Positions 44,682-54,887 of a DNA stretch of 64,000 bases are shown in pieces (position 1 is the stretch's first letter; the number at the start of each line of letters is the position of its first letter). The position numbers and the translations under genes were made by a program. A model generated the notes under the pieces. It saw nothing but the letters and a program-made list of their open reading frames with translations. It searched no databases and had not been told where the DNA came from. This stretch comes from Chitinophaga pinensis (GTDB taxonomy: Bacteria; Bacteroidota; Bacteroidia; Flavobacteriales_D; Crocinitomicaceae), in the NCBI GenBank assembly GCA_945863605.1, contig CAMAZP010000001.1:62001-126000 (forward strand), in the 5' to 3' direction.

Positions 44682-45368
44682 ATGAACATAGGAGTATTAT
44701 TATCAGGATGCGGCGTTTATGACGGAGCTGAAATTCAAGAAGCTATTCTCACCTTGCTTGCAATCGAGGAGATCGGTGCAACTTATACTTGCATTTCAAT
44801 TGATGCAGATCAATACCACGTTGTCAATCATTTGACAGGTGAAGAAATGCCAGAAAAAAGAAATATGATGATTGAAGCTGCACGTATTGGGCGTGGCGAA
44901 GTAAAAGAAATAAAAAGCATTCAACCAGCTGATATTGACGCCTTGGTTATTCCTGGAGGATTTGGTAGTGCTAAGAATTTTACAACTTGGGCTTTTGATG
45001 GTCCCAATGGAACGATTCGCGACGACGTAAAATTACTCTTGGTAAATATGATTAACGTTGGAAAACCAATAGTTGGGCTTTGTGTAAGTCCAGTTGTTTT
45101 GGCAAAAGCATTCGAGGGCTCAGCTGTGAAATTGAATTTAACAATAGGTACTTCACTAGAAAATTCACCTTATGAAATTCCACAATTTGAGTTAGGACTG
45201 CAAGCTACAGGTGCTACAACAGCTGAAAAAACAATTCGTGAGATATTAGTTGACCAAGAAAATAAAGTGATAACTGCACCTTGCTATATGATGAAAGCAT
45301 CAGTTTTAGAAATTAGAAACAATATCAAACAAGCAATCGAAGCGCTTAAGGAATTAATTGATGCCTAA
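44682..45368 (+). CDS. elbB: ElbB family glyoxalase (DJ-1/PfpI superfamily)
   Basis: 228 residues. The opening GVLLSGCGVYDGAEIQEAIL is the ElbB signature. The nucleophile elbow with Cys is in IVGLCVSPVVLAKAF and the oxyanion segment is LVIPGGFGSAKN. E. coli ElbB has glyoxalase activity and influences isoprenoid yield, though its true role is unsettled. Its last 8 bases overlap the start of meaB. Confidence 0.92.
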   Translation: MNIGVLLSGCGVYDGAEIQEAILTLLAIEEIGATYTCISIDADQYHVVNHLTGEEMPEKRNMMIEAARIGRGEVKEIKSIQPADIDALVIPGGFGSAKNFTTWAFDGPNGTIRDDVKLLLVNMINVGKPIVGLCVSPVVLAKAFEGSAVKLNLTIGTSLENSPYEIPQFELGLQATGATTAEKTIREILVDQENKVITAPCYMMKASVLEIRNNIKQAIEALKELIDA

Positions 45369-46401
45369 TCAATCGCAACTCAACGACTGGTTTCGGAAAC
45401 GAAAAGAACGAATTCAAAGTTTGAATGCTAAAACTATTTTTCCTAATCTAATTTCTGGAAATAGAACAGCTTTGAGTGCGGCAATTACCCTTGTTGAAAG
45501 TCAACTTTCTAGTGATAGAAAAGAGGCAAATGAGTTAATTCAACAATGTTTACCACATCAAAAAAAATCGTGGCGAATAGGAATTACGGGCGTTCCTGGT
45601 GTTGGAAAAAGTACATTCATTGAATCTTTCGGAAAAATCATTTTAGAAAAGGGTTTGAAGTTAGCTGTTTTAGCTATTGATCCTTCATCAAACGTAACTG
45701 GTGGAAGTATTTTGGGAGATAAAACCCGGATGAATTGGCTATCACAACAAGAAAATGTCTTCATTCGCCCAACTGCAACAGGAAATAATTTAGGTGGAGT
45801 TGCACGCAACACACGTGAAGCAATCATTTTGTGTGAAGCTGCTGGTTACGATGTGATTTTAATTGAAACAGTAGGGGTTGGACAGTCGGAAACGCTTGTT
45901 CACTCAATGATTGATTACTTTTTGTTGCTTATGCTTTCTGGAGCTGGTGACGAGTTACAAGGTATCAAACGTGGGATTATGGAAATGGCAGATGCAATTG
46001 TTATCACCAAAGCCGACGGTGAAAATTTACTCAAATCTAAACAAGCTCGCAATCAATATGCGAATGCTTTACATTTATTTCCTGCTAAAGAAAGTCAATG
46101 GGTTGCGACATCACAAGTTTGTAGCAGTTTACAAGAAGAAGGTTTAGTTGAAATTTGGCAAACTATCGAACAGTTTTTCAATTTGGTAACCGTCAATGGA
46201 TGGCTCGATCAAAACCGTAAGAATCAAGAATTGAGTGTTTTAAGAGAACATTTAAGTTTTTTATTACAACACGAATTTTTTGGAAAAGAAGAATGGTTAC
46301 TTTCCCTTCAACAAATGGAACAAAAAATTCAACTCGGAACGATTTCAGCATTCAAAGCAGCAGAGGAATTGTTCGAACAGTTTAAAAAAGAAAAAAAGTA
46401 A
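45361..46401 (+). CDS. meaB: Methylmalonyl-CoA mutase-associated GTPase MeaB
   Basis: 346 residues from ATG 45361; a TTG three bases earlier is an alternative. The G domain has P-loop GITGVPGVGKSTFIES, IDPSSNVTGGSILGDKTRM (switch I), ETVGVGQSE (switch II) and the base motif ITKADG. C-terminal helices form the dimer arm. It guards and reloads the adenosylcobalamin enzyme methylmalonyl-CoA mutase; that mutase must be encoded elsewhere. It overlaps elbB by 8 bases and precedes the M3 peptidase gene by 24 bases. Confidence 0.94.
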   Translation: MPNQSQLNDWFRKRKERIQSLNAKTIFPNLISGNRTALSAAITLVESQLSSDRKEANELIQQCLPHQKKSWRIGITGVPGVGKSTFIESFGKIILEKGLKLAVLAIDPSSNVTGGSILGDKTRMNWLSQQENVFIRPTATGNNLGGVARNTREAIILCEAAGYDVILIETVGVGQSETLVHSMIDYFLLLMLSGAGDELQGIKRGIMEMADAIVITKADGENLLKSKQARNQYANALHLFPAKESQWVATSQVCSSLQEEGLVEIWQTIEQFFNLVTVNGWLDQNRKNQELSVLREHLSFLLQHEFFGKEEWLLSLQQMEQKIQLGTISAFKAAEELFEQFKKEKK

Positions 46402-46425
46402 AAATAAGGCAGAAAATAGTCTATA

Positions 46426-48150
46426 ATGAATTCAAAAATCATGAAAATAGAAAAAAATCCAAGAAAATTCATCGCTGAAGATTTGAAAATCAATACGTGG
46501 GAAGATATAAAATTGTATTTCGACAATTTACTAAGTCGTGAGCTAAACACGAAAGCTGACTTTGAAAAATGGTTAGAGGACAGAAGTGAATTAGATGCTA
46601 TCTTGGAAGAAGATATGGCTTGGCGGTATATTCGAATGTCAATTGATACTACGAATGAGACTTTTTCAGCAGCTTACAACTTATTTGTAACAAAAATTCA
46701 GCCTGAACTTGCTCCTTTAGACGATCAATTGAACCGAAAATTGATTGGCTTTCCGTCCAAAAATGAATTTAATTCGGATGAAGCTTACAAAATTTATTTT
46801 CGTGCAACAGAGGTTCAATTGAATTTATTCAGAGAGGAAAACGTAGCAATTGAAGCTGAATTGAATGAAAAAGCACAACAATACGGCGCGATAAGTGCCG
46901 CACAATCCATTGAACATAATGGGGAAAAATTGACAATGCAAAAAGCGGCTCAATTACTAAAAGTGCAAGATGAAAATTTGCGTAAAGCGGTTTTTGAAAA
47001 AATTGTAAATCGGCGTAGAGAAGACACAGAAAAACTGGATCAACTTTACACTGAATTAATCCAAAAACGTCACGAATTAGCCATAAATGCAGGGTTTGAG
47101 AATTTTGTCGATTATAAATTTCAAGCTTTAGGCCGTTTTGATTATTCGAAAGAAGATTGTTTTGCTTTTCACAATGCGATTAAAACCTTGATTGTTCCAA
47201 TTGTTAAAGAAATCCAACAAAAAAGACTTACACTTTTAGGGAAAGATAAGTTCAAACCTTGGGACCTTGAAGTAGATCCAGAAGGAAAAGAACCTTTGAA
47301 ACCATTCCAAACTGGAAAAGAAATGCTAGAGGGAACTATTGGTATTTTTAACAAAATTGATTCATATTTCGGAGATTGCTTGCGCACGATGGACGAAATG
47401 GGACATTTGGATTTGGATTCAAAATCCGGAAAAGCGCCTGGAGGCTATAATTATCCATTGTACGAAATTGGTGTTCCGTTCATTTTTATGAATGCTGTAG
47501 GAGCACAACGTGATTTGGTGACAATGGTTCACGAAGGCGGTCACGCAGTTCATTCTTTTTTGAGTCGTGATTTGAAGTTGACAGGATTCAAAAATTTACC
47601 TTCTGAAGTTGCTGAATTGGCTTCGATGTCTATGGAAATGCTAACAATGAATTATTGGGACGCATTTTATCCGAACGAAGACGATTTGAAGCGTGCAAAA
47701 AGAGAACAATTAGAGGGGATTTTGAAAATCTTACCTTGGATCGCACAAATAGACGCTTTTCAACACTGGATTTATACAAATGTGAATCATTCAGTTGCTG
47801 ATAGACATCAGTATTGGCAACAACTTTCAACTGATTTTGGAACCGGTTTGACAAATTGGAATGGTTTTGAAGATCAAATTGCAACCTCTTGGCAACGTCA
47901 ATTACATTTGTTTGAAGTTCCGTTTTATTACATTGAATATGGAATTGCCCAATTAGGTGCTTTGGGCGTATGGAAAAATAGTATTGAGAATTTCGATAAA
48001 GCAGTGAATGATTACAAAGAAGCTTTGAAAATTGGTTACACAAAATCAATTCCTGAGATTTATTCAATAGCGAATGTGAAATTTGATTTTTCTGAAATTT
48101 ATTTGAAGGAGTTAACAGATTTTATTCAAGTTGAACTCAGAAATTTATAA
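46426..48150 (+). CDS. M3 family oligoendopeptidase (PepF type)
   Basis: 574 residues. Zinc-binding HExxH appears as MVHEGGHAVHSFL, and the downstream glutamate is in LPSEVAELASMSMEML. GGYNYPLYEIGVPFIFMN marks the active-site approach, and there is a C-terminal YIEYGIAQLGALGVW. These cytoplasmic thermolysin-like enzymes trim short peptides. No signal peptide is present. It is the last gene of the run starting at 42937; ATG 46441 is an alternative start that would shorten it by 5 residues. Confidence 0.93.
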   Translation: MNSKIMKIEKNPRKFIAEDLKINTWEDIKLYFDNLLSRELNTKADFEKWLEDRSELDAILEEDMAWRYIRMSIDTTNETFSAAYNLFVTKIQPELAPLDDQLNRKLIGFPSKNEFNSDEAYKIYFRATEVQLNLFREENVAIEAELNEKAQQYGAISAAQSIEHNGEKLTMQKAAQLLKVQDENLRKAVFEKIVNRRREDTEKLDQLYTELIQKRHELAINAGFENFVDYKFQALGRFDYSKEDCFAFHNAIKTLIVPIVKEIQQKRLTLLGKDKFKPWDLEVDPEGKEPLKPFQTGKEMLEGTIGIFNKIDSYFGDCLRTMDEMGHLDLDSKSGKAPGGYNYPLYEIGVPFIFMNAVGAQRDLVTMVHEGGHAVHSFLSRDLKLTGFKNLPSEVAELASMSMEMLTMNYWDAFYPNEDDLKRAKREQLEGILKILPWIAQIDAFQHWIYTNVNHSVADRHQYWQQLSTDFGTGLTNWNGFEDQIATSWQRQLHLFEVPFYYIEYGIAQLGALGVWKNSIENFDKAVNDYKEALKIGYTKSIPEIYSIANVKFDFSEIYLKELTDFIQVELRNL

Positions 48151-48311
48151 AAAAATATTTATTCTTTTCTATTTAGTAGTAATCCAATATTTTTTAATTT
48201 TCTCAAAATGAGTAGATTAATTATGTTATATTTTTTTGTTTTCATCTAAAATTAATATTCTGTTAAAATACGTGTGATTCATTCTAGTGACCTTTGTACA
48301 AAATTATTTTT

Positions 48312-51300
48312 ATGTTCGCTAATTACCCAAAATCAAATCACCAACCATCATCAAGTTCTAATTGTAATAATACTAAAAACAGCTTTCAATCGCTTTTTTC
48401 AAGATTTATTCTCTCTCCAGCAACCGTTGCGTTGAGTTTAATTTTTGTTTTGAGTTGGAGTTGTGGGTGGGGGCAGTATTCTGGAACAGGCACATTTAAC
48501 AAAATAACTTCATTGACTGATTTAACAGATGGCTATTATGTAATTGTTAATTCAGGAGATGCTTTTGCAATGAATAATACACATAATGGAACATATTTGG
48601 CGAATACATCTGTATCTCCCTCAAGTAATACCTTAACAAATCCGGCCACTTCAATTGTCTGGAAAATAGAAACAAACGGTACTGGTCGTACTATTTATAA
48701 TGAATCAACAGCTAAATATGTATCTTACACAGGTACAAGCAATAACGTACAAGTTGTTGATGCTGTTTCAGCAAATAATCAAAGATGGAATTTTTCCTTT
48801 GCAAGTAGTGTTTTTTCAGTTGCAAACTTAGCGGTAACTACGCGTATATTACAGTATAATTCTAGTTCTCCTCGTTTTGCATGTTATACATCTGCTCAAC
48901 AAAAATTTTTACTTTATAGATTAGCTCCTTCAGCATCAGCCCCAACACTTACTACTCCTGTAGTTTCATCAATCACAACTACCTCCGCAACACTTGGTGC
49001 AACAGTGACTTCAAATGGTGGAGCAGCTTTAACTTCTCGTGGTACAGTTTGGGGAACAACAGCTTCACCAACAGGGAATTCGTTAGCAGAAGGAGGAACA
49101 ACCGTTGCTGCCTTCACTCATTCAAGAACAGGTTTAACAGCCAACACAGCTTATACTTACAGAGGTTACGCCACCAATTCAGCGGGCACAGGATATTCTG
49201 CTGATGGTATTTTTACTACATTGCCATTGGCTCCAACGGTAGGCACGGGAAGTAGCACTACCACAAGTGGTTTTACAGCCAACTGGTCGCATCCAACTAT
49301 GGGTGCAGCCTCCTATTCTTATACCGTTGAAGTTGATGATAACAGTGATTTTAGTTCAATTACAACTACGGTAAATTCTATTTCTTCATCAAATACAAGT
49401 CAGGCAATTACAGGTTTAGCGTCAAGTACTACCTACTATTACCGTGTTAAGGCAGTGAATGCGCAAGGTTCATCGGATTGGTCATCTACAAGTGCGGGAG
49501 TAACAACCTCAGCTGCTATAAGTCCAACCCTCAACCCTGTTACCCTATCTTCTTCACTTACTTCCACCTATGGAACGGCATCTGCAGGAGTTAGCTTTAC
49601 TGCAAATGGTTCAAATTTAACTGCTGAAAATATTACAGCAACTGCTCAATCGGGTTATGAAGTTTCAACTTCTTCAAGCTCGGGTTATGGTGCTTCCGTT
49701 TCAGTTACGGCTGGAACAACAGTATATGTTCGTTTTGCATCCACTATTTCTGCAGGAGATAAAAATAGTGTAATAGCCGTGGTGCTTTCAGGTGGCGGTG
49801 CATCAAGTAGTTCCAATGTTACGACTTCTTCTTCGGGCAATACGGTTTCACAAAAAGCATTAACAGTAACTGGGCTCACTGCTCAAAATAAAGTGTATGA
49901 TGGCTTAACCACTGCAACAGCGACAGGAACAGCTGCTTTATCGGGAGTTGTTAGCCCAGATGTTGTTTCTTTAACAGGTTCGCCATCTTTTACGTTTTCT
50001 TCTGCCAATGTGGGTACTGGAATTTCAGTATCTACAAGCGGTTATTCGCTTATTGGTGGCGATGCAGCAAACTATACACTCACCCAACCAACATTATCTG
50101 CAAATATTACCGTTCGTTCATTAACAATAACTGCAATCGATGTAAATAAATATGCGGGTGTTGCTTTAACAGGAGGTGCTGGTTCATCAGCATTCACATC
50201 ATCAGGTTTACAAAATGGCGAGACCATTGGTTCGGTTACCATCGCTTACGGATCAGCAGGAGCAACAACCGGTGATGGAAATACAGTTGGAGTGTATGCA
50301 TCTCAGGTTACGCCATCGGCTGCTACTGGTGGTTCATTTATGGCTGGTAATTATTCAATTAGTTATGTGGCTGGGAGTATTACGGTTTTGGAGGTGCCAA
50401 TAACACTAGCTTCTTGGAATTTTAATGGAGAATCAAGTCCAGCAACTTCAACGGCTGATGTTTCAAATGCGAATTTATCCAGTGCTCCTGTTTTGTCACG
50501 TGGAGCTGGTGCGGCCTCAAGTAGTGGTGGTAATTCATTCAGAACGGTAGGTTTTCAAAATAACGGCATAGCTACATCCAATACTGATTATTTTGAAACA
50601 TCCATTACATCGTCGACCAGTGTCATTTCTCTTTCTACTATTGATGTAAAAGTTGTTGGAACAGCTAGTTATTGTGTTTCACCTGGAGTTTCTCAACAAT
50701 TTGCATATAGTCTTGATGGTACAAATTTTACATTAATTGGAAGTGCTCAAAGCACAATTGGTACTCCTGGAACTCTTACCCAAATAGATTTGTCGAATAT
50801 ATCTGCATTGCAAAATGTTTCAGCCAACTCAACGATTACATTGAGATTTTATGCAAGTGGTCAGACTCCTACAGGTGGTTGGGGCTTTACTTCTGCAAGC
50901 GCTAGTTCAAGTGATGATGGTCTTGTTATTCAAGGCTATGTTAAATCCGCTCCGCAACTCTCAACCCCAACAGCAACAACCATTACAACCAACTCAGCAA
51001 CTTTGGGTGCAACAATTACAAGTGATGGTGGTGCAACTATTACATCTAGAGGAACGGTTTATGGCACCTCTGCTTCACCAACAGCAAATTCTGGAGCTGA
51101 AGGAGGGACATCAGTAGCCACATTCTCGCATTCAAGAACAAGTTTAACAGCGAATACCTTGTATTATTATAGAGGTTATGCTGTTAATTCTGTAGGTACA
51201 GGATATTCTGCTGATGGTACATTCACAACTCTTCACAATGCACCTACTGTAGGTTCAGGAAGCAATGCTACCACAACTACTATTGATGCCTCTTGGACAG

Positions 51301-54300
51301 CGCCTACTGGAGGAAGTGCAATATTTACGTATGAAATAGAGGTTGATGATAACAATGATTTTTCGTCTCCAACATTTACACAAAGTGGTATTTCGTCAGC
51401 GTCAACAACAATAACGGCAACTGGTTTAGTTTCAAACACTACCTATTATTTTAGAGTTCGAGCAAACAATGCAGGGGGTAATTCAGCATGGTCTTCTTCG
51501 TCCTCTGGCTATACAACATTAGTAGCCTTGAATCCAACACTATCGACAACTTCACTAACTGCCTTTGGTAATGTGTGTTTAAATGCTACAAGTGGAGCTA
51601 ATTCATTTACCATAAATGGATCGGCTTTAACTTCAGCTGATGTTTCAGTTTCTTCATTGTCTGGATTTACTTTTTCTACAACGGTTGGAGGTACATACAC
51701 GAGTTCGTTGACATTACCCCAAATAGGAGGGACTTATGCTCAAGCTATTTATGTGAAATTTACACCAACAGCAGTTCAATCATATGATGGAAATATTGTT
51801 GTTTCAGGTGGTGGTGCATCAACAAACGAAAATGTTGCAGCATCGGGAAGCGGTATCTCTGGAACGCTAAATGTTACAACTACAGTTGCTTCAGCTATTT
51901 CAACTTCTGGAGCTTCTACTGGTGGGACATCTGTTTCAACGTCTTGTGGAACTATAACATCAAAAGGTGTTGCTTATGGTACAACAGCGAATCCAACAAC
52001 TCCAGTTACCTCTGATGGAAGTGGCACAGCAGATTATTCATCATTACTTACCGGATTAACTCCAAACACCGAGTATAATTATCGCGCCTATGCTACCAAT
52101 AGCAATGGGGTGACGAGTTATGGTTCAAATTTAACATTTACTACTGTTCACAATGCTCCGACTGTTGGGATAGGTACATTAGCTACCACAACCGGTTTTA
52201 CAGCCAATTGGACAACCCCAACTAGTGGTGGTTCAGCAATATTCACATATGAGTTAGCCATTTCTACTTCTCCGACGTTTGCTTCCACTTTATCAACCCA
52301 ATCAGGTATTTCATCAGCCTCAACATCGTATCAATTTACAGGGTTGAGCAATGGAACGACTTATTATTTTAGAGTACGCGCAAATAATGCTGGTGGATCT
52401 TCAGATTGGTCTGCAATTAGTACATCAATTTCAACTCAGACTGTTTTTGAAAATTTTGAAACAGGTTCAAAGACAAGTTACGCAGCTGCCAATTTTACGA
52501 GTTCAGCTGGAAGTTGGAATTTGGATGATGCAATTACCGCAACTTCTGTATCTGATAGAAAATATGGATTACAATCGATTCGAATCAGAAATACAGGAAA
52601 CGCAACAATGAATTTTGACGTAACAAACGGAATTTCAACACTAACTATATATCATGCTCTTTATGGTACTGATCCAAATGCTACTTGGAAATTAGAAGTT
52701 TCTAATAATGCAGGAAGTTCTTGGGATGCCTATGTCAGCTCTATTGTAACAACATCAACGACAACATTAACTGCACAAACATTTAACGTAGATTTATGTG
52801 GATCGTTAAGATTTAGAATTGTAAAACTTACAGGTACTAGATTAAATATAGATGACATAGTTTTAGTTGAGAAGGCTCCAACTCCTTCAGCACCAACAGC
52901 TTCAGCTCAATCTTTCTGTTCTTCAATTTCTCCAACAGTTGCAGATTTAACAGTCACTTCTGGTTCGTCAATCAAATGGTACGACGCTTCAACAAATGGA
53001 AACCTATTAGCAAGTGGAACTGTATTAACTTCAGGTACTTATTACGCTTCTCAAACCGTTTTAGGATGTGAAAGTATAATAAGAACAAGTGTTGCGATAA
53101 CATTAAACTCAAACGGCACATGGATTGGTTCGAGTGGTAATTGGGATGATATCAATAACTGGTGCGGTGGTATTCCAAATTCTAATTCTGTTTCTGTTTC
53201 AATACCTTCAGGTGTTACAGTTAATTTAGATACTTCACCAAGCATTTCAGAATTGACAATCGCTACAACATCGGTTATTAATGCTGGAAACAATACAATA
53301 ACTATTGCTAATGGAGGAGCCTTTACAAATAATGGAACTTTTAATGCACAAACAGGAACTGTTGCTTTTTCTGGAACTGGAACATTAGCTGGTAACTCAA
53401 CTGCTTTTAACAATTTAACAACCAATGGTAATTTAACTCTTAGTAGCTCACCAATAATAAACGGATTACTAAACTTAAATTCTGGAACTATAACTGTTGG
53501 TGCAAATACTTTAAACATAAATGGTTCAATCAGCCTTTCGTTAGGAAACATCGATGCAAGTAATGCCTCAGCTACAGTATTATTTGGAGGCTCAACAGCT
53601 CAAACAATTCCCGCGTCAACGTTCACAAATAATATCAATAATTTAACACTAAATAATAGTGCAGGTTTGACAACGAATCAAGGTTTGACAGTTGCAAATA
53701 CATTAAATTTAGTTAGTGGTATTTTAACTTTAGGAGCAAATAGCCTTACTTTAACGGGTTCACTAGACGTTTCAAATAGTGGAAGTTCAACAGCTTTCAT
53801 CAATACTAATAGTTCAGGTGCTTTCATTCGTTCTATTAGTTCAACGGGAATTGATTACAAGTTTCCAGTTGGTTTGAGCGATTACGCTCCAATATCAGTA
53901 AATTTTACTGGTGGTACGATTGCATCTAGTACGCTAGCATCAAGAGCAGTAAGTGGTTTACACCCAGAAGCTACAGATGGAGCATACATCCGTTCAAATT
54001 TGTATTGGGAAATGAATCAATCAGGAATGACAAATCCACAATACAATGTTTCTATTACTTATCCAGGTGTAACAAATGGAGTAGGAAGCTCTGAAACTGA
54101 AGCGAATTTATTACCAGCAAAATGGAGTGCATCAACAGGTTGGTTGTCTTCAGGGAGTTGTGCAATTTGTTACAACGGTTCTACAATGGGTACATCATCA
54201 ATAAATACAACAACCAAAACAATTACTTGGAATGGCGTTTCAGGATTTAGTGATTTTGGAGGATTTGGAGAAGGTAATGGATCACCACTACCTGTTGAAT

Positions 54301-54839
54301 TACTTTCATTCAATGGAATTTGTGATGAGAATCAAATTCAATTAACATGGTCTACAGCCTCTGAGAATAACTCAGATTATTTTGAAATTTTAAAGTCACA
54401 AGATGGTGAAAATTGGAGAGTAGTTAACAAACAAGCTGCAGCAGGTTTCTCTACAACAATACAAATGTATTCGTTCACTGAAACAGAAAAGACGAACAAC
54501 GCATATTATCGTTTGAATCAAGTTGATTTTAACGGAGATAATAAAATGTATGATCCAATTTTTATAGATTGTGAAGGAAATTCCATTCAATTGATAACTT
54601 ATCCGAATCCAAGTAAAGATGGCTTCAACGTTGTAATCAGCGATAAAAAATTAGTCGGTGAAGCAAGTTTAATCATTCGTGATGCTATGGGTAAAATGGT
54701 ATTGTTGAAAGTAATTTCAATTATAGAAGGAACAAATATATTCCCAATTGAAGCGAATGAAATTGATAATGGAGTTTATTTTATTACGATTGAAAGTGAG
54801 AATGGACAGTCAAAAGTGATAAGACAAACAGTCAATTAA
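48312..54839 (+). CDS. Giant modular T9SS cargo protein (FN3, YDG, MBG and jelly-roll domains)
   Basis: 2175 residues from ATG 48312. The long N-terminal leader has a hydrophobic core at about 33-50 (LSPATVALSLIFVLSW), preceded by a polar Ser/Asn-rich stretch. Three copies of a two-domain unit (an FN3-like SATLGATV...SRGTVWGT domain plus an FN3 domain beginning APTVG) start at about 48943, 50944 and 51862. Between the first two are a YDG domain (VTGLTAQNKVYDGLTTAT), an MBG domain (LTITAIDVNKYAGVALTGG) and a jelly-roll (ITLASWNFNGESSP). Later come a second jelly-roll (VFENFETGSKTSY) and a repeat-rich beta region (about 1580-1900). The type A sorting domain ends it (ITYPNPSKDGFNVVIS, SKVIRQTVN). 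It is probably a surface adhesin. Confidence 0.9.
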   Translation: MFANYPKSNHQPSSSSNCNNTKNSFQSLFSRFILSPATVALSLIFVLSWSCGWGQYSGTGTFNKITSLTDLTDGYYVIVNSGDAFAMNNTHNGTYLANTSVSPSSNTLTNPATSIVWKIETNGTGRTIYNESTAKYVSYTGTSNNVQVVDAVSANNQRWNFSFASSVFSVANLAVTTRILQYNSSSPRFACYTSAQQKFLLYRLAPSASAPTLTTPVVSSITTTSATLGATVTSNGGAALTSRGTVWGTTASPTGNSLAEGGTTVAAFTHSRTGLTANTAYTYRGYATNSAGTGYSADGIFTTLPLAPTVGTGSSTTTSGFTANWSHPTMGAASYSYTVEVDDNSDFSSITTTVNSISSSNTSQAITGLASSTTYYYRVKAVNAQGSSDWSSTSAGVTTSAAISPTLNPVTLSSSLTSTYGTASAGVSFTANGSNLTAENITATAQSGYEVSTSSSSGYGASVSVTAGTTVYVRFASTISAGDKNSVIAVVLSGGGASSSSNVTTSSSGNTVSQKALTVTGLTAQNKVYDGLTTATATGTAALSGVVSPDVVSLTGSPSFTFSSANVGTGISVSTSGYSLIGGDAANYTLTQPTLSANITVRSLTITAIDVNKYAGVALTGGAGSSAFTSSGLQNGETIGSVTIAYGSAGATTGDGNTVGVYASQVTPSAATGGSFMAGNYSISYVAGSITVLEVPITLASWNFNGESSPATSTADVSNANLSSAPVLSRGAGAASSSGGNSFRTVGFQNNGIATSNTDYFETSITSSTSVISLSTIDVKVVGTASYCVSPGVSQQFAYSLDGTNFTLIGSAQSTIGTPGTLTQIDLSNISALQNVSANSTITLRFYASGQTPTGGWGFTSASASSSDDGLVIQGYVKSAPQLSTPTATTITTNSATLGATITSDGGATITSRGTVYGTSASPTANSGAEGGTSVATFSHSRTSLTANTLYYYRGYAVNSVGTGYSADGTFTTLHNAPTVGSGSNATTTTIDASWTAPTGGSAIFTYEIEVDDNNDFSSPTFTQSGISSASTTITATGLVSNTTYYFRVRANNAGGNSAWSSSSSGYTTLVALNPTLSTTSLTAFGNVCLNATSGANSFTINGSALTSADVSVSSLSGFTFSTTVGGTYTSSLTLPQIGGTYAQAIYVKFTPTAVQSYDGNIVVSGGGASTNENVAASGSGISGTLNVTTTVASAISTSGASTGGTSVSTSCGTITSKGVAYGTTANPTTPVTSDGSGTADYSSLLTGLTPNTEYNYRAYATNSNGVTSYGSNLTFTTVHNAPTVGIGTLATTTGFTANWTTPTSGGSAIFTYELAISTSPTFASTLSTQSGISSASTSYQFTGLSNGTTYYFRVRANNAGGSSDWSAISTSISTQTVFENFETGSKTSYAAANFTSSAGSWNLDDAITATSVSDRKYGLQSIRIRNTGNATMNFDVTNGISTLTIYHALYGTDPNATWKLEVSNNAGSSWDAYVSSIVTTSTTTLTAQTFNVDLCGSLRFRIVKLTGTRLNIDDIVLVEKAPTPSAPTASAQSFCSSISPTVADLTVTSGSSIKWYDASTNGNLLASGTVLTSGTYYASQTVLGCESIIRTSVAITLNSNGTWIGSSGNWDDINNWCGGIPNSNSVSVSIPSGVTVNLDTSPSISELTIATTSVINAGNNTITIANGGAFTNNGTFNAQTGTVAFSGTGTLAGNSTAFNNLTTNGNLTLSSSPIINGLLNLNSGTITVGANTLNINGSISLSLGNIDASNASATVLFGGSTAQTIPASTFTNNINNLTLNNSAGLTTNQGLTVANTLNLVSGILTLGANSLTLTGSLDVSNSGSSTAFINTNSSGAFIRSISSTGIDYKFPVGLSDYAPISVNFTGGTIASSTLASRAVSGLHPEATDGAYIRSNLYWEMNQSGMTNPQYNVSITYPGVTNGVGSSETEANLLPAKWSASTGWLSSGSCAICYNGSTMGTSSINTTTKTITWNGVSGFSDFGGFGEGNGSPLPVELLSFNGICDENQIQLTWSTASENNSDYFEILKSQDGENWRVVNKQAAAGFSTTIQMYSFTETEKTNNAYYRLNQVDFNGDNKMYDPIFIDCEGNSIQLITYPNPSKDGFNVVISDKKLVGEASLIIRDAMGKMVLLKVISIIEGTNIFPIEANEIDNGVYFITIESENGQSKVIRQTVN

Positions 54840-54853
54840 GAAAAAATAGTTTG

Positions 54854-54887
54854 AAAATCCCTCTTGATTAACTTCAGGAGGGATTTT
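54854..54887 (+). terminator. Terminator between the giant gene and the SDR gene
   Basis: AAAATCCCTC pairs with GAGGGATTTT (10 bp) around a 14-base loop that can extend the stem, followed by TTATTTTATT. It lies 15 bases after the giant gene's stop and directly before the convergent SDR stop. Confidence 0.75.

Noticed and set aside
47630..48067. 145-codon minus-strand frame opposite the M3 peptidase
   Set aside because: Antisense to a conserved peptidase region, with no domain or upstream signal.
48943..52440. CRISPR-like or tandem DNA repeats
   Set aside because: The repeats are about 570 bases long, in frame, and encode FN3 domains; spacing and size do not fit a CRISPR array.
53051..53551. 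166-codon open frame on the minus strand inside the giant gene
   Set aside because: It is antisense to a repeat-rich Thr/Ser/Asn coding region, which produces long Val/Pro-rich shadow frames; no start context or domain supports it.
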